DNA of 51,649 bases from Amycolatopsis jejuensis (GTDB lineage Bacteria; Actinomycetota; Actinomycetes; Mycobacteriales; Pseudonocardiaceae), in assembly GCF_000717335.1 (NCBI RefSeq), contig NZ_JNYZ01000048.1, positions 1 to 51,649 on the forward strand. The letters run 5' to 3'. Of this stretch, positions 1-8,347 are shown piece after piece (within the stretch, counting starts at the first letter, position 1; every line of letters begins with the position of its first letter). The notes beneath the pieces are model-generated. The model saw nothing but the letters and a program-made list of their open reading frames with translations. It was not told the origin of the DNA and ran no database searches. A program made the translations under genes and the position numbers.

Positions 1-240
1 CCCCGCCCCGACCCGCCCCGACCGACCTGCCTGACCCGACCTGACTCGACCGACCCGACCCGACTCGGCCCGCCCCCGACCGACCTGCCCGACTCGACTC
101 GACCTGCCTGCCTGCCCTGCCCGGCCCGGCCCAACCCGGTCTGCCCGCCCCAGCCAGCGCACCCCCGCCACCACGCCAACCCGCCCGCTCCATCCCACCC
201 CCACGTGGCATGGTCCCCCACCCGAACCCGACACCCCCAA
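1..240. repeat. C-rich degenerate low-complexity tract
   Basis: No gene is visible here. The first ~130 bases are degenerate tandem variants of a pentamer (CCCGA, CCTGA, CTCGA), then a C-rich stretch with very few G-rich runs, so the two strands are strongly asymmetric. Bases 1-19 carry four C-runs with 1-2 base loops, so the minus strand could form a G-quadruplex. The tract lies upstream of pyruvate kinase and continues beyond the window edge. Confidence 0.6.
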
Positions 241-244
241 CCCC

Positions 245-258
245 GTAACACCGGTTAC
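245..258. promoter_or_regulatory. small dyad upstream of pyk
   Basis: GTAAC and GTTAC arms around ACCG form a short inverted repeat about 90 bases before the pyk start. It could be an operator half-site pair, but it is short and no regulator is known from the sequence. Confidence 0.25.
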
Positions 259-344
259 CTCAACTGAATCCTTCCCGAACTCTTCCCCCGGAGTTTCGGG
301 ATCGGTACAGACGTGGGCGCTCCGACCGACTACGCTCTCCTCAC

Positions 345-1769
345 GTGAGCCGACGCGCGAAGATCGTTTGTACGCTGGGTCCCGCCACCTCCACGCCGGA
401 GAAGATGCGGGCACTCGTCGACGCCGGGATGGACGTCGCGAGGATGAACTTCAGCCACGGCAGCCACAGTGACCACAAGCAGGTCTACGACCTGGTCCGG
501 TCCGCGGCCGCCGAGAGTGGGCGGGCGGTGGGGATCCTCGCGGATCTCCAGGGTCCGAAGATCCGGCTCGGCACGTTCGCGAGCGGGTCGGCCGAATGGC
601 ACACCGGGGACGTCGTCCGGATCACCGTCGAGGACGTCGCCGGCACGCACGACCGGGTGTCGACCACGTACAAGGGCCTCGCCAAGGACGCCAAGCCCGG
701 GGACCGCCTGCTGGTCGACGACGGCAAGGTCGGCCTCGTGGTCAAGGACGTCGAGGGCCAGGACGTCGTCTGCGAGGTCACCGAGGGCGGTCCGGTCAGC
801 AACAACAAGGGCGTCTCGCTGCCGGGGATGGACGTCTCCGTTCCCGCGCTCTCCGACAAGGACATCGAGGACCTCGAGTTCGCGCTCCAGCTCGGCGTCG
901 ACTTCATCGCGCTGTCCTTCGTCCGCTCGCCCGCCGACATCGACCTCGTGCACCAGGTCATGGACCGCGTCGGCCGGGGGCGGCTGCCGGTCGTCGCCAA
1001 GATCGAGAAGCCGGAAGCGGTCTACAACCTCGAAGCCATCGTGCTGGCTTTCGACGCGGTGATGGTCGCCCGTGGTGACCTCGGCGTCGAGCTGCCGCTC
1101 GAGCAGGTGCCGCTGGTGCAGAAACGCGCCATCCAGATCTGCCGGGAGAACGCGAAGCCGGTCATCGTCGCCACGCAGATGCTGGAGTCGATGATCAGCA
1201 ACTCCCGTCCCACGCGCGCCGAGGCCTCCGACGTCGCGAACGCGGTCCTCGACGGCGCGGACGCGGTGATGCTGTCCGGCGAGACGAGCGTTGGCCGGTA
1301 CCCGATCGAGACGGTGCAGACGATGGGCCGCATCGTCGAGGCCGTCGAGACGGACTCGCCGGTGGTTCCGCCGCTGTCGCACGTGCCGCGTACCAAGCGG
1401 GGCGTGATCTCGTACGCCGCCCGCGACATCGGCGAGCGGCTCAACGCCAAGGCGCTCGTCGCATTCACCCAATCCGGCGACACTGTGCGCCGTCTCGCGC
1501 GGCTGCACACGCGGTTGCCGCTGATGGCCTTCACACCGGAGCAGAGCGTGCGCAGCCAGCTGGCGCTCACCTGGGGTACCACCACCCAGATCGTGCCGCG
1601 CGTGGACTCCACCGACCAGATGATCCAGCAGGTCGACCACGCGATGCTCGAGATGGGCAAGTACCAGCGCGGTGACCTCGTGGTGATCGTCGCCGGGTCC
1701 CCGCCCGGCACCGTCGGCTCCACGAACCTCATCCACGTGCACCGGCTCGGTGAAGACGACCACGCCTAG
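345..1769 (+). CDS. pyk: pyruvate kinase
   Basis: A 474-residue pyruvate kinase, the normal length for the family. It transfers phosphate from phosphoenolpyruvate to ADP in the last step of glycolysis, in the cytoplasm. The N-terminus has the TLGPAT and MNFSHG motifs of the barrel. The active-site signature is VAKIEKPEAV with the catalytic lysine at about residue 219, followed by the metal-binding MVARGDLGVE segment and the ATQMLESM motif. The C-terminal third is the allosteric domain. The GTG start at 345 has no Shine-Dalgarno sequence, but a TACGCT -10-like hexamer ends 8 bases before it, so a leaderless transcript is likely. A thioesterase gene follows after 34 bases. Confidence 0.95.
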   Translation: MSRRAKIVCTLGPATSTPEKMRALVDAGMDVARMNFSHGSHSDHKQVYDLVRSAAAESGRAVGILADLQGPKIRLGTFASGSAEWHTGDVVRITVEDVAGTHDRVSTTYKGLAKDAKPGDRLLVDDGKVGLVVKDVEGQDVVCEVTEGGPVSNNKGVSLPGMDVSVPALSDKDIEDLEFALQLGVDFIALSFVRSPADIDLVHQVMDRVGRGRLPVVAKIEKPEAVYNLEAIVLAFDAVMVARGDLGVELPLEQVPLVQKRAIQICRENAKPVIVATQMLESMISNSRPTRAEASDVANAVLDGADAVMLSGETSVGRYPIETVQTMGRIVEAVETDSPVVPPLSHVPRTKRGVISYAARDIGERLNAKALVAFTQSGDTVRRLARLHTRLPLMAFTPEQSVRSQLALTWGTTTQIVPRVDSTDQMIQQVDHAMLEMGKYQRGDLVVIVAGSPPGTVGSTNLIHVHRLGEDDHA

Positions 1770-1803
1770 CCCTTTCCGGGAGCTGCCACGGTAGCTTCTC
1801 GGC

Positions 1804-2706
1804 ATGACCGAAATGGCCAGGCAAGCCGCCACCGGATTCGACGCGTTCCCCGGTGGCGGCGGGCAGCCGGTGCTCGACAACCTCGTCGCCCTGCTCGACC
1901 TGGAGAAGATCGAGGAGAACATCTACCGCGGCGTCTCGCCAGCGCAGTCGCCGGTGCGGGTGTTCGGTGGGCAGGTCGCGGGACAGGCGCTCGTCGCGGC
2001 CGGGCGCACGGTGCCCGAGGAGCGGCGGGTCCATTCGTTGCACGCGTACTTCATCCGCGGCGGTGACCCGAGCGTCCCGATCGTGTACGAAGTGGACCGC
2101 ATCCGCGACGGCCGCTCGTTCACCACCCGCCGCGTGGTCGCGGTGCAGCACGGCAAGGCGATTTTCTCGCTGTCGGCGTCGTTCCAGAAGGACGAGCCGG
2201 GCATCGACCACGCCGAGACCATGCCGGACGTCCCCGCGCCGGAGACGCTGCCCACCTTCCTCGAGCGCGCCGAGGGTTTCGGCCTGGAGCGCTTCACCGA
2301 ACGCCCGCGGCCGATCGACGTCCGCTACATCGGCGAGCCGCCGTGGATCACCCGCTCCACCGGCGCACGGCCGACGAGCAGCCGCGTCTGGATGCGAGCC
2401 GACGGCACCCTGCCGGACAATCAGCTGCTGCACGTCTGCGTGCTCACCTACGCCTCGGACATGACGCTGCTCGACTCCGTGCTCGCGCGGCACGGCGTCT
2501 ACTGGGACGTCGACCAGGTGCTCGGCGCCAGTCTCGACCACGCGTTGTGGTTCCATCGCCCGTTCCGCGCCGACGAGTGGTTCCTCTACGACAGCACCTC
2601 GCCGAGTGCTTCCGGCGCGCGCGGGCTGGCCACCGGACGGTTCTTCACCCGGGAAGGCACGCATATCGCCACTGTGGTCCAGGAAGGTCTGCTGCGCGTC
2701 CGCTAG
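1804..2706 (+). CDS. tesB: acyl-CoA thioesterase II (TesB family)
   Basis: A 300-residue double-hotdog acyl-CoA thioesterase that hydrolyses fatty acyl-CoA to free acid and CoA. The tandem hotdog repeats are evident: FGGQVAGQAL and HSLHAYFIRGG in the first half, SLDHALWFHRPF and VVQEGLLR in the second. Compared with the E. coli TesB triad, Asp219 and Gln293 are conserved and the threonine position is Ser243. The ATG follows a TAGCTT hexamer by only 6 bases with no ribosome-binding site, which suggests its own leaderless promoter rather than read-through from pyk. The gene symbol is by family resemblance; the in vivo substrate is unknown. Confidence 0.9.
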   Translation: MTEMARQAATGFDAFPGGGGQPVLDNLVALLDLEKIEENIYRGVSPAQSPVRVFGGQVAGQALVAAGRTVPEERRVHSLHAYFIRGGDPSVPIVYEVDRIRDGRSFTTRRVVAVQHGKAIFSLSASFQKDEPGIDHAETMPDVPAPETLPTFLERAEGFGLERFTERPRPIDVRYIGEPPWITRSTGARPTSSRVWMRADGTLPDNQLLHVCVLTYASDMTLLDSVLARHGVYWDVDQVLGASLDHALWFHRPFRADEWFLYDSTSPSASGARGLATGRFFTREGTHIATVVQEGLLRVR

Positions 2707-3118
2707 AAGTGCCACTGAGAGTGGTTATCGGCCGGGAATGGGCGGGAAAAGGCCACGCTTTCGGGGAGAAATTGCGGCGGAAAAGCATGTCTGCGTAATG
2801 TTCGCGCGACGGGGAAGGTGCCCGGGACCGGTCGGGGGTCGGCCCCGGACACCGAGATCGCCCGTCGGCGCCGGTTCCCCGCGCGAGGCTCGGACGGTCG
2901 TCGTCTACGCTGCTCAGAGCCACCGGCACGACAGGATTCGCGACCGGGCCACCGCGATGTCAGAGTACAAGCGCACTCTGCACAATGCAGGTCGGGAACG
3001 CACGCCGGGAACCCCTTGCCGATCCGGCAGGAATTCCCCGGTGTTAATACTCCACTGACTAGTCGTGCAGCTGGTTAGATATGCAGTGCGGGCAACAACA
3101 CGGACCGGAGGTGCTGCC
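2707..3118. other. intergenic region, no gene seen
   Basis: Four hundred bases between tesB and the XRE regulator. A small CCACT/AGTGG hairpin lies just after the tesB stop. The last ~80 bases are AT-richer and probably hold the promoter of the XRE gene, but I could not assign convincing -35/-10 boxes. Short open frames here lack ribosome-binding sites and look like chance. Confidence 0.5.
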
Positions 3119-4033
3119 GTGGCGAGAGGCCAGGGACCGACCGTTCGCCGCCGGCGCCTTTCGAGCGAGCTGAGGAGGCTGCGGGAAGCGGCCGACCTCA
3201 CGATCGACGAGGTCGGCGAGAAACTCGAGTGCTCCGCGTCGAAAGTGAGCCGGATCGAGACCGGCCACGTCGGCGTCACCCCGCGCGATGCCCGTGACAT
3301 GCTCGCGCTGTACGGGATCACCGGCGACGAGCAGGAAGCGCTCGTCCAGCTGGCGCGGGAAGCGCGCAAGCGTGGCTGGTGGCACGCCTACAACGAGGTT
3401 TTCACCGGCACCTTCGTGGGGCTCGAAGCAGACGCGACTTCGCTGCGGGCGTTCCAGGCGCTGCTGGTACCGGGGCTGCTGCAGACCGAGCGCTACGCGC
3501 ATGCGGTGATCCGCGCGCTGCGTCCGGACGCCGAGGACGCCGAGATCCGCCGCCGCGTGGCTGCGCGGATGGCGCGTCAGCAGCTGCTGAACGAGAACCC
3601 GCCGCCGGAGTACTGGGCGGTCGTCGACGAGGCGGTGCTGCATCGCGTGGTCGACACTCCCGAGGTGATGGCCGAGCAGTTGTTCCGGATGACGGCCATG
3701 GCCGAGAAACCGAACGTGACCATCCAGGTGGTGCCCTTCGGCGCGGGGGCGCACCCCGGCATGGAGGGCCCGTTCCTCATCATGGGCTTCCCCGAGCAGG
3801 CCGACCCCGACGTGGTGTACGTCGACGACAGCACCTCCAGCGGCCTGTACCTCGAACAGCCCGACGACGTCCGGCGCTACGCGCTGATGTTCGACCATCT
3901 CCGCGCAGCCGCGCTGAAACCGGACGATTCGGTGGCGCTGATCACCGACGCAGCCGGCCGGTTCGCCGAACAGGCGGCCGGTTCTGCCGCGGTGCATCAC
4001 CTGCCGAGGACCACGCAACCGAGAAAAGAGTGA
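3119..4033 (+). CDS. XRE-family regulator with DUF5753 domain
   Basis: A 304-residue helix-turn-helix regulator of the type multiplied in actinomycetes. An XRE/Cro HTH occupies roughly residues 10-65 (SSELRRLREAADLTIDEVGEKL, then CSASKVSRIETG). The remainder is a DUF5753 domain with the usual GLLQTERYA and AVVDEAVLHR landmarks. The GTG at 3119 is chosen because GGAGG sits 7 bases before it; an in-frame earlier start at 3065 lacks such a site. The next gene, a DUF397 protein, starts 13 bases after the stop. This XRE/DUF397 pairing is a known actinobacterial arrangement connected with developmental and secondary-metabolite control in streptomycetes. The specific target is unknown. Confidence 0.88.
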   Translation: MARGQGPTVRRRRLSSELRRLREAADLTIDEVGEKLECSASKVSRIETGHVGVTPRDARDMLALYGITGDEQEALVQLAREARKRGWWHAYNEVFTGTFVGLEADATSLRAFQALLVPGLLQTERYAHAVIRALRPDAEDAEIRRRVAARMARQQLLNENPPPEYWAVVDEAVLHRVVDTPEVMAEQLFRMTAMAEKPNVTIQVVPFGAGAHPGMEGPFLIMGFPEQADPDVVYVDDSTSSGLYLEQPDDVRRYALMFDHLRAAALKPDDSVALITDAAGRFAEQAAGSAAVHHLPRTTQPRKE

Positions 4034-4046
4034 GGAAGTGGGGACC

Positions 4047-4256
4047 ATGATGCCGGACGCGGACCTTTCCCTGGCCCAGTGGCGCAAGAGCAGCTACAGC
4101 GGCGGCGGCAACGACTGCGTCGAGGTCGCCTTCGTCGAGGGCGGCGCCGCGGTACGCGACTCGAAGGACCCCGAAGGGGGTGCCTTCCGCCTGCCCGCAT
4201 CGGGCTGGCAAGGCCTGCTGGACGCCGTCCGTGCCGACGGCCCGGCAGGCGCTTGA
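4047..4256 (+). CDS. DUF397 small protein, XRE partner
   Basis: A 69-residue DUF397 protein showing the family pattern: WRKSSYSGGGNDCVEVA, then a charged VRDSKDP turn and a short hydrophobic tail. Such proteins are encoded next to XRE/DUF5753 regulators and are thought to bind them and modulate DNA binding. The ATG at 4047 is preceded by GAGGAA with 9 bases spacing. A GTG at 4038 or ATG at 4050 are alternatives. It is almost certainly co-transcribed with the upstream regulator, and a strong hairpin follows 16 bases after its stop. Confidence 0.85.
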   Translation: MMPDADLSLAQWRKSSYSGGGNDCVEVAFVEGGAAVRDSKDPEGGAFRLPASGWQGLLDAVRADGPAGA

Positions 4257-4272
4257 AACGCACGCCCGACTG

Positions 4273-4333
4273 AGACCCCTTACCCCCGCCGACCTGGCTT
4301 TCTCCGGCAGTCGCCGCGGGTAAGGGGTCTTTT
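4273..4333 (+). terminator. rho-independent terminator after DUF397 gene
   Basis: A perfect 13-bp stem, AGACCCCTTACCC paired with GGGTAAGGGGTCT, around a 32-base loop, followed directly by TTT. It begins 16 bases after the DUF397 stop codon and ends the XRE/DUF397 operon. Confidence 0.75.
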
Positions 4334-4432
4334 CGCGCCCGGGTGTAGGTGATCACCTGATGCCGGGGGCGGGCCCTCAGCACGAAAGTGGACGTCACGA
4401 AGGAAGACGACCGGAGAGCTGGGGAGAAACCG

Positions 4433-4642
4433 ATGAGCGACCTCAACTGGGACGCCACCCGCGCCGAGGTGGACTACCGCATGGCCGAACTCCGCCGCAC
4501 CGCCCAGGCGGCCCGCATGAGCCGGGCGAACCGGGTGGTCCGCTGGGTCCGCGCCCACCGGATGACGAACGTCGAAGTACCGGAACAGGAACGCCGAACG
4601 GGGGCGGTGGTGCCGGAAGCCCGCGCACGGCACACCGCCTGA
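4433..4642 (+). CDS. small basic hypothetical protein
   Basis: A 69-residue arginine-rich protein without recognised domain; sequence begins MSDLNWDATRAEVDYR and continues as an amphipathic helix rich in R and A. The start is supported by GGGGAG 6 bases upstream. An in-frame start at 4388 is possible but has no better ribosome site. It lies after the XRE/DUF397 terminator, so it is probably transcribed independently. Reality is supported by the ribosome site and predominantly G/C third positions, but no homologue is recognised. Confidence 0.55.
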   Translation: MSDLNWDATRAEVDYRMAELRRTAQAARMSRANRVVRWVRAHRMTNVEVPEQERRTGAVVPEARARHTA

Positions 4643-5284
4643 CCCTGCTTGGTTCGGTGGGCTGGCCGGACGGTTGGGCCGGGGTTGGGCTGGCCGGACA
4701 GCTTGGGTTGGTGCCGGGAATGGCCGGGGCCGGTTGGGCCGGGGCAGGTCGGCTGCGGTTGGCGGATCGGGCCGGATGGCGCGGGGCTGCTCGCTAGCCT
4801 GGCCGAGCGGCTTGGGGTGGTGACCCCATCCCGGGCCGGGCGGAAGCTCGGCTGCCGGGCGGTGGCCGGGGCAGGGCAGTTGCCGGGTTGGGCTGCCGTG
4901 CCTGGCCGGAAAAGCCGGAACACGCGAGGCCGGACCGGGCGAGCCGGGGCCGACGGGCCACAAGGCAGCCAGCGCTCGCAGGGACCCCGCGGCTCGGCCT
5001 CGACCGGTTGATCGGCGGGCCACCTGCCCGAGCCGGTCGGCCAGGTCAAGCCCGCAAACCGCATCCCGCCCGACAGGGAACCCGAGCCGAACCCGAGCCG
5101 AACCAGAACCCGAGCCGAACCAGAACCCAAGCCCAAGCCGAACCGGGAACACCCCACCGAGCCACAACCACAACCAGCCCGCAAAAAGCCGTCAACTCGA
5201 GAAAAACCCGTCCCCACGCAGGAGATCACCCTCCTGGGCCCGGGGGCCGGAGCGAAATGGATGCCGGAACTGTCGGGGGTGTGA
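4643..5284. repeat. low-complexity spacer, G-rich then C/A-rich
   Basis: No gene is supported. From about 4645 to 5010 the plus strand is a degenerate GGCCGG/TTGGG tract. From about 5040 to 5200 it turns C/A-rich. A 17-base unit (CCCGAGCCGAACCAGAA) is tandemly repeated exactly at 5092-5108 and 5109-5125, with partial units at 5081-5091 and 5126-5146. Bases 4716-4744 contain four G-runs with loops of 7, 6 and 2 bases, a canonical G-quadruplex motif. The end of the spacer holds the start region of the LuxR gene. Confidence 0.6.
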
Positions 5285-8200
5285 GTGAGAATGCATCTCG
5301 TGCCTCGTCTTGGTTCTGGTATTCCTCTCGTGGCCCGTACGCAGGAGATGCGGCGGCTGCGGGCGGCCTTCGCGCGTGCCGAGCGTGGGGAAGCCGCTGC
5401 GGTGCTGATCTCCGGTGATGCCGGGGTCGGCAAAACGCGGTTGCTCACTGCGCTTCGTGAGCACGTCACGGCCTGCGGTGGGCTCGTCCTCACCGGCGGG
5501 TGCATCGACGTGCGGGACGGCGGGTTGCCGTACCTGCCCTTCGTCGAGGCGCTCGGGCCGCTCGGGTCGGCGTCCGATCCGGCCGTGTCCGCTGCGGTGC
5601 GGGCCCGGCCTGCGCTCGGGATGCTGCTGCCGCAGAACGGGGAGCCGCAGCCGGTCGGGTACGGGGACCACGGGGAGGTCTCGGCGGGGGAACGGGAAGG
5701 CGTCCGCCGGGTGCGTCCTGAGCAGGATCTCGGTCAGCTCCAGCTGTTCGACGCAGTACTGGGGGTGCTGACCGAAGTCGGCCAGGCGCAGCCGGTGGTC
5801 CTCGTCCTCGAAGACCTCCACTGGGCCGACTCCTCCACCCGCAACCTGCTGTCGTTCCTGCTCAGCCGCCTGCGTGCGCAACGGCTCCTGGTGGTCTGCA
5901 GCTACCGCGAGGAGGACGTCCACCGGCGGCATCCGCTGCGTGGCCTGCTGTCCGAGCTGGTCCGGCTGGCCACGGTCGAACAGCTGCCGCTCGCGCCGTT
6001 CGGGCCTGCCGACGCGCGGGCGTTCGTCGCGGCGCTGTCCGAGGAACCGCTGGAGCCGGACGTCGTCGCGGACATTGCCGAACGGTCCGAGGGCAATCCG
6101 TTCTTCGTCGAAGAGCTGCTCGCCACCGGCGCCGACTGCCGGGACTTGCCTGCCGGCCTCGCCGAAGTCCTGCTCGCCCGGCTGGAACGCTTCCCGGCCG
6201 AGACGCGGCGCGTGCTGCGTGTCATTTCGGCAGCCAACGAATCGGTGTCGCACGCCGCGCTCGCGCAAGTGGCCGGCCTCGGCGAGCTGGAGCTCGACGA
6301 GGCATTGCGCGAAGCCGTGCAGCACCACGTCTTGGTGATCGAGCGCGGCTTCTACACGTTCCGCCACGCGCTGCTGCAAGAAGCGGTGTACGCAGATCTG
6401 CTACCCGGTGAGCGCACGCGGATGCATGCCGGGTACGCGGCGCGAATCCAGTCGATGCCGCAAGGCCGCGGCCACGACGCGAAGCTGGCGTTCCACAGCC
6501 TGGAGAGCCGCGACTTCGCGACGGCCTTGCCCGCGTTGCTGCGCGCGGCCGACGAGGCGGAGAAACTCGGCGCGCCGGGCGCTGCGTTGCGGCACATCGA
6601 GCAAGCCCAGTCCATTTGGGACGCCGTCGCGCCGGAACACCGGCCAGACGGGGTCGACGAGCTGAAGCTGCTCAGCGATGCGTCGTACTTCGCGGGCACC
6701 TCAGGCGAGCCGGAACGGGCGGTGGCGTACGCGCGGTCCGCCACCGAAGCGCTGGAGCCGGGCGCGCCGCCCGAGCGGGCGTCGAAGGTGTGGCGCCGGC
6801 TGGCCGAAGCGCTGCTGGCGCTGGAGGGCACGTTCGACGAGGCGGTACAGGCGATCGAGCGGGCTTGGGAACTGGTCGCCGACCAGGAGCCGAGCGGCGG
6901 CCGAGCCTGGGTGCTCGCCTCGCGTGCCGGGTTCCAGCGGCTGCTCGAAACGCCGGAGCTGGCCCTCGACAGCGCGCTCACCGCGGTCGCCGACGCCCGG
7001 GCCGCCGGGGCAGCCGGGGCGGAGGCATCGGCGCTCGTCACGCTCGGCACGCTGGCCGACAGCGCAGGCGACCCCGCACAGGCACGCGAGCGGTTGCGCG
7101 AAGCCGAGAAGAAAGCACATGACTCGGGAGCTCTCAACGTCGAGATCCGCGCGATGTACTTCCTCGCCCTCAGCTACGACGATCAGGCCGAAATGGACCT
7201 CGCCCTCGCGCATGCCGCGCGCGGCGTGGCGCGGGCCGAGGAAACCGGGCTCACCTGGAGTGCGTATGGGCTCGAGCTGCGCGCAAGACTGCTGTACCTG
7301 AGATACCTCACCGGAGACTGGCCGAAGGAGGACGCCGCAGGCCGAGCCGGGCGTGGCGTGTCCAGCGCGGTCGCCGCCCGGATCCTCGCCAACTGGGTGC
7401 TGTTCCTGGTGGCGCGGGGCCGATTCGACGACGCCGCAACGATTTTGCCCGGGCTCCGCGAGCAGTGGATGGTAGACGTCCAGATCGCGCTCGCCGCGGG
7501 CGACGCCGCCATCGAGCTCGCTGCCTGGCGCGGCGACCACGCCGAGGCACTGCGGGTCACCGAGGAACTGGTGGGGTGGCTGGAAAAGGTCGAGGCGTCG
7601 CTGCTCGGCGGAATCCGGATCGTGGCGCTGGCCATGCCGTCGATCGCCGCGCTGGCCGCCGAAGCGCGGGCGAAAGGCGACCAGGCCGCGGCGGACGCGT
7701 TCGTGGCCACCGGCCGCCGCTTCCTGGAGCACGGCCGCCGCTGCGCCGAGGAAGGACATCCCCGCTCCGGTACGGTCGGCCCGGAAGGCCGCGCGTGGCT
7801 GGCGCGGCTGGAGGCCGGTGCGTCCGGGCTCGAAGGGCCGGGCGACCCGGATCTGTGGGCCGCAGCCGTCGAGGCGTACGCATACGGGGCGGTTTACGAA
7901 CAGGCGATGTGCCGCCGGTATCAAGCCGAGGCGCTGCTGGCCAGTGGACGTCCGGGCGCGGCAGAAGCATTGGAGGCAGCGCACGCTCTCGCGGTGAAGC
8001 TCGACGCAGTCCCGCTTCGCGACGCAGTACGCGACCTGGCGCATCGGGCCCGCGTTGACCTCGCTGGCGTCGACACCCCGCCGCCGCTGCGGGCCCAGCC
8101 GAACCCGCTCACCGACCGCGAACGAGACGTCCTGGAACGCGTCGCGCTCGGCCGCACCAACCGCCAGGTAGGCGAGGAGCTGTACATCAGCGAGAAGACC

Positions 8201-8308
8201 GTGAGCGTGCATTTGTCCCGGGTGATGGCGAAACTGGGCGCCAGCCGCCGCGCAGAAGCCGTGGCGATCGCGTACGACCGGGGGTTGCTCACGGCGCCAT
8301 CGGAGTGA
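5285..8308 (+). CDS. LuxR-family ATP-binding (LAL/MalT-type) regulator
   Basis: A 1007-residue STAND-type transcription activator. An N-terminal AAA_16 ATPase has Walker A GDAGVGKT at residues 44-51 and the Walker B segment VVLVLEDLHWAD. The middle is alanine- and leucine-rich helical repeat sequence of TPR type. The C-terminus is a LuxR helix-turn-helix beginning NPLTDRERDVLERVALG and including ISEKTVSVHLSRVMAKL. Members of this LAL family often control secondary metabolism or carbohydrate genes and respond to an inducer by ATP-dependent oligomerisation; the ligand here is unknown. GTG 5285 follows GGGGG with 5 bases spacing; ATG 5291 is an alternative. The next gene is convergent. Confidence 0.9.
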   Translation: MRMHLVPRLGSGIPLVARTQEMRRLRAAFARAERGEAAAVLISGDAGVGKTRLLTALREHVTACGGLVLTGGCIDVRDGGLPYLPFVEALGPLGSASDPAVSAAVRARPALGMLLPQNGEPQPVGYGDHGEVSAGEREGVRRVRPEQDLGQLQLFDAVLGVLTEVGQAQPVVLVLEDLHWADSSTRNLLSFLLSRLRAQRLLVVCSYREEDVHRRHPLRGLLSELVRLATVEQLPLAPFGPADARAFVAALSEEPLEPDVVADIAERSEGNPFFVEELLATGADCRDLPAGLAEVLLARLERFPAETRRVLRVISAANESVSHAALAQVAGLGELELDEALREAVQHHVLVIERGFYTFRHALLQEAVYADLLPGERTRMHAGYAARIQSMPQGRGHDAKLAFHSLESRDFATALPALLRAADEAEKLGAPGAALRHIEQAQSIWDAVAPEHRPDGVDELKLLSDASYFAGTSGEPERAVAYARSATEALEPGAPPERASKVWRRLAEALLALEGTFDEAVQAIERAWELVADQEPSGGRAWVLASRAGFQRLLETPELALDSALTAVADARAAGAAGAEASALVTLGTLADSAGDPAQARERLREAEKKAHDSGALNVEIRAMYFLALSYDDQAEMDLALAHAARGVARAEETGLTWSAYGLELRARLLYLRYLTGDWPKEDAAGRAGRGVSSAVAARILANWVLFLVARGRFDDAATILPGLREQWMVDVQIALAAGDAAIELAAWRGDHAEALRVTEELVGWLEKVEASLLGGIRIVALAMPSIAALAAEARAKGDQAAADAFVATGRRFLEHGRRCAEEGHPRSGTVGPEGRAWLARLEAGASGLEGPGDPDLWAAAVEAYAYGAVYEQAMCRRYQAEALLASGRPGAAEALEAAHALAVKLDAVPLRDAVRDLAHRARVDLAGVDTPPPLRAQPNPLTDRERDVLERVALGRTNRQVGEELYISEKTVSVHLSRVMAKLGASRRAEAVAIAYDRGLLTAPSE

Positions 8309-8347
8309 TTGTCCGGCTCGCCGTGTGCCGGAGCCTCGTCAGCCGAG

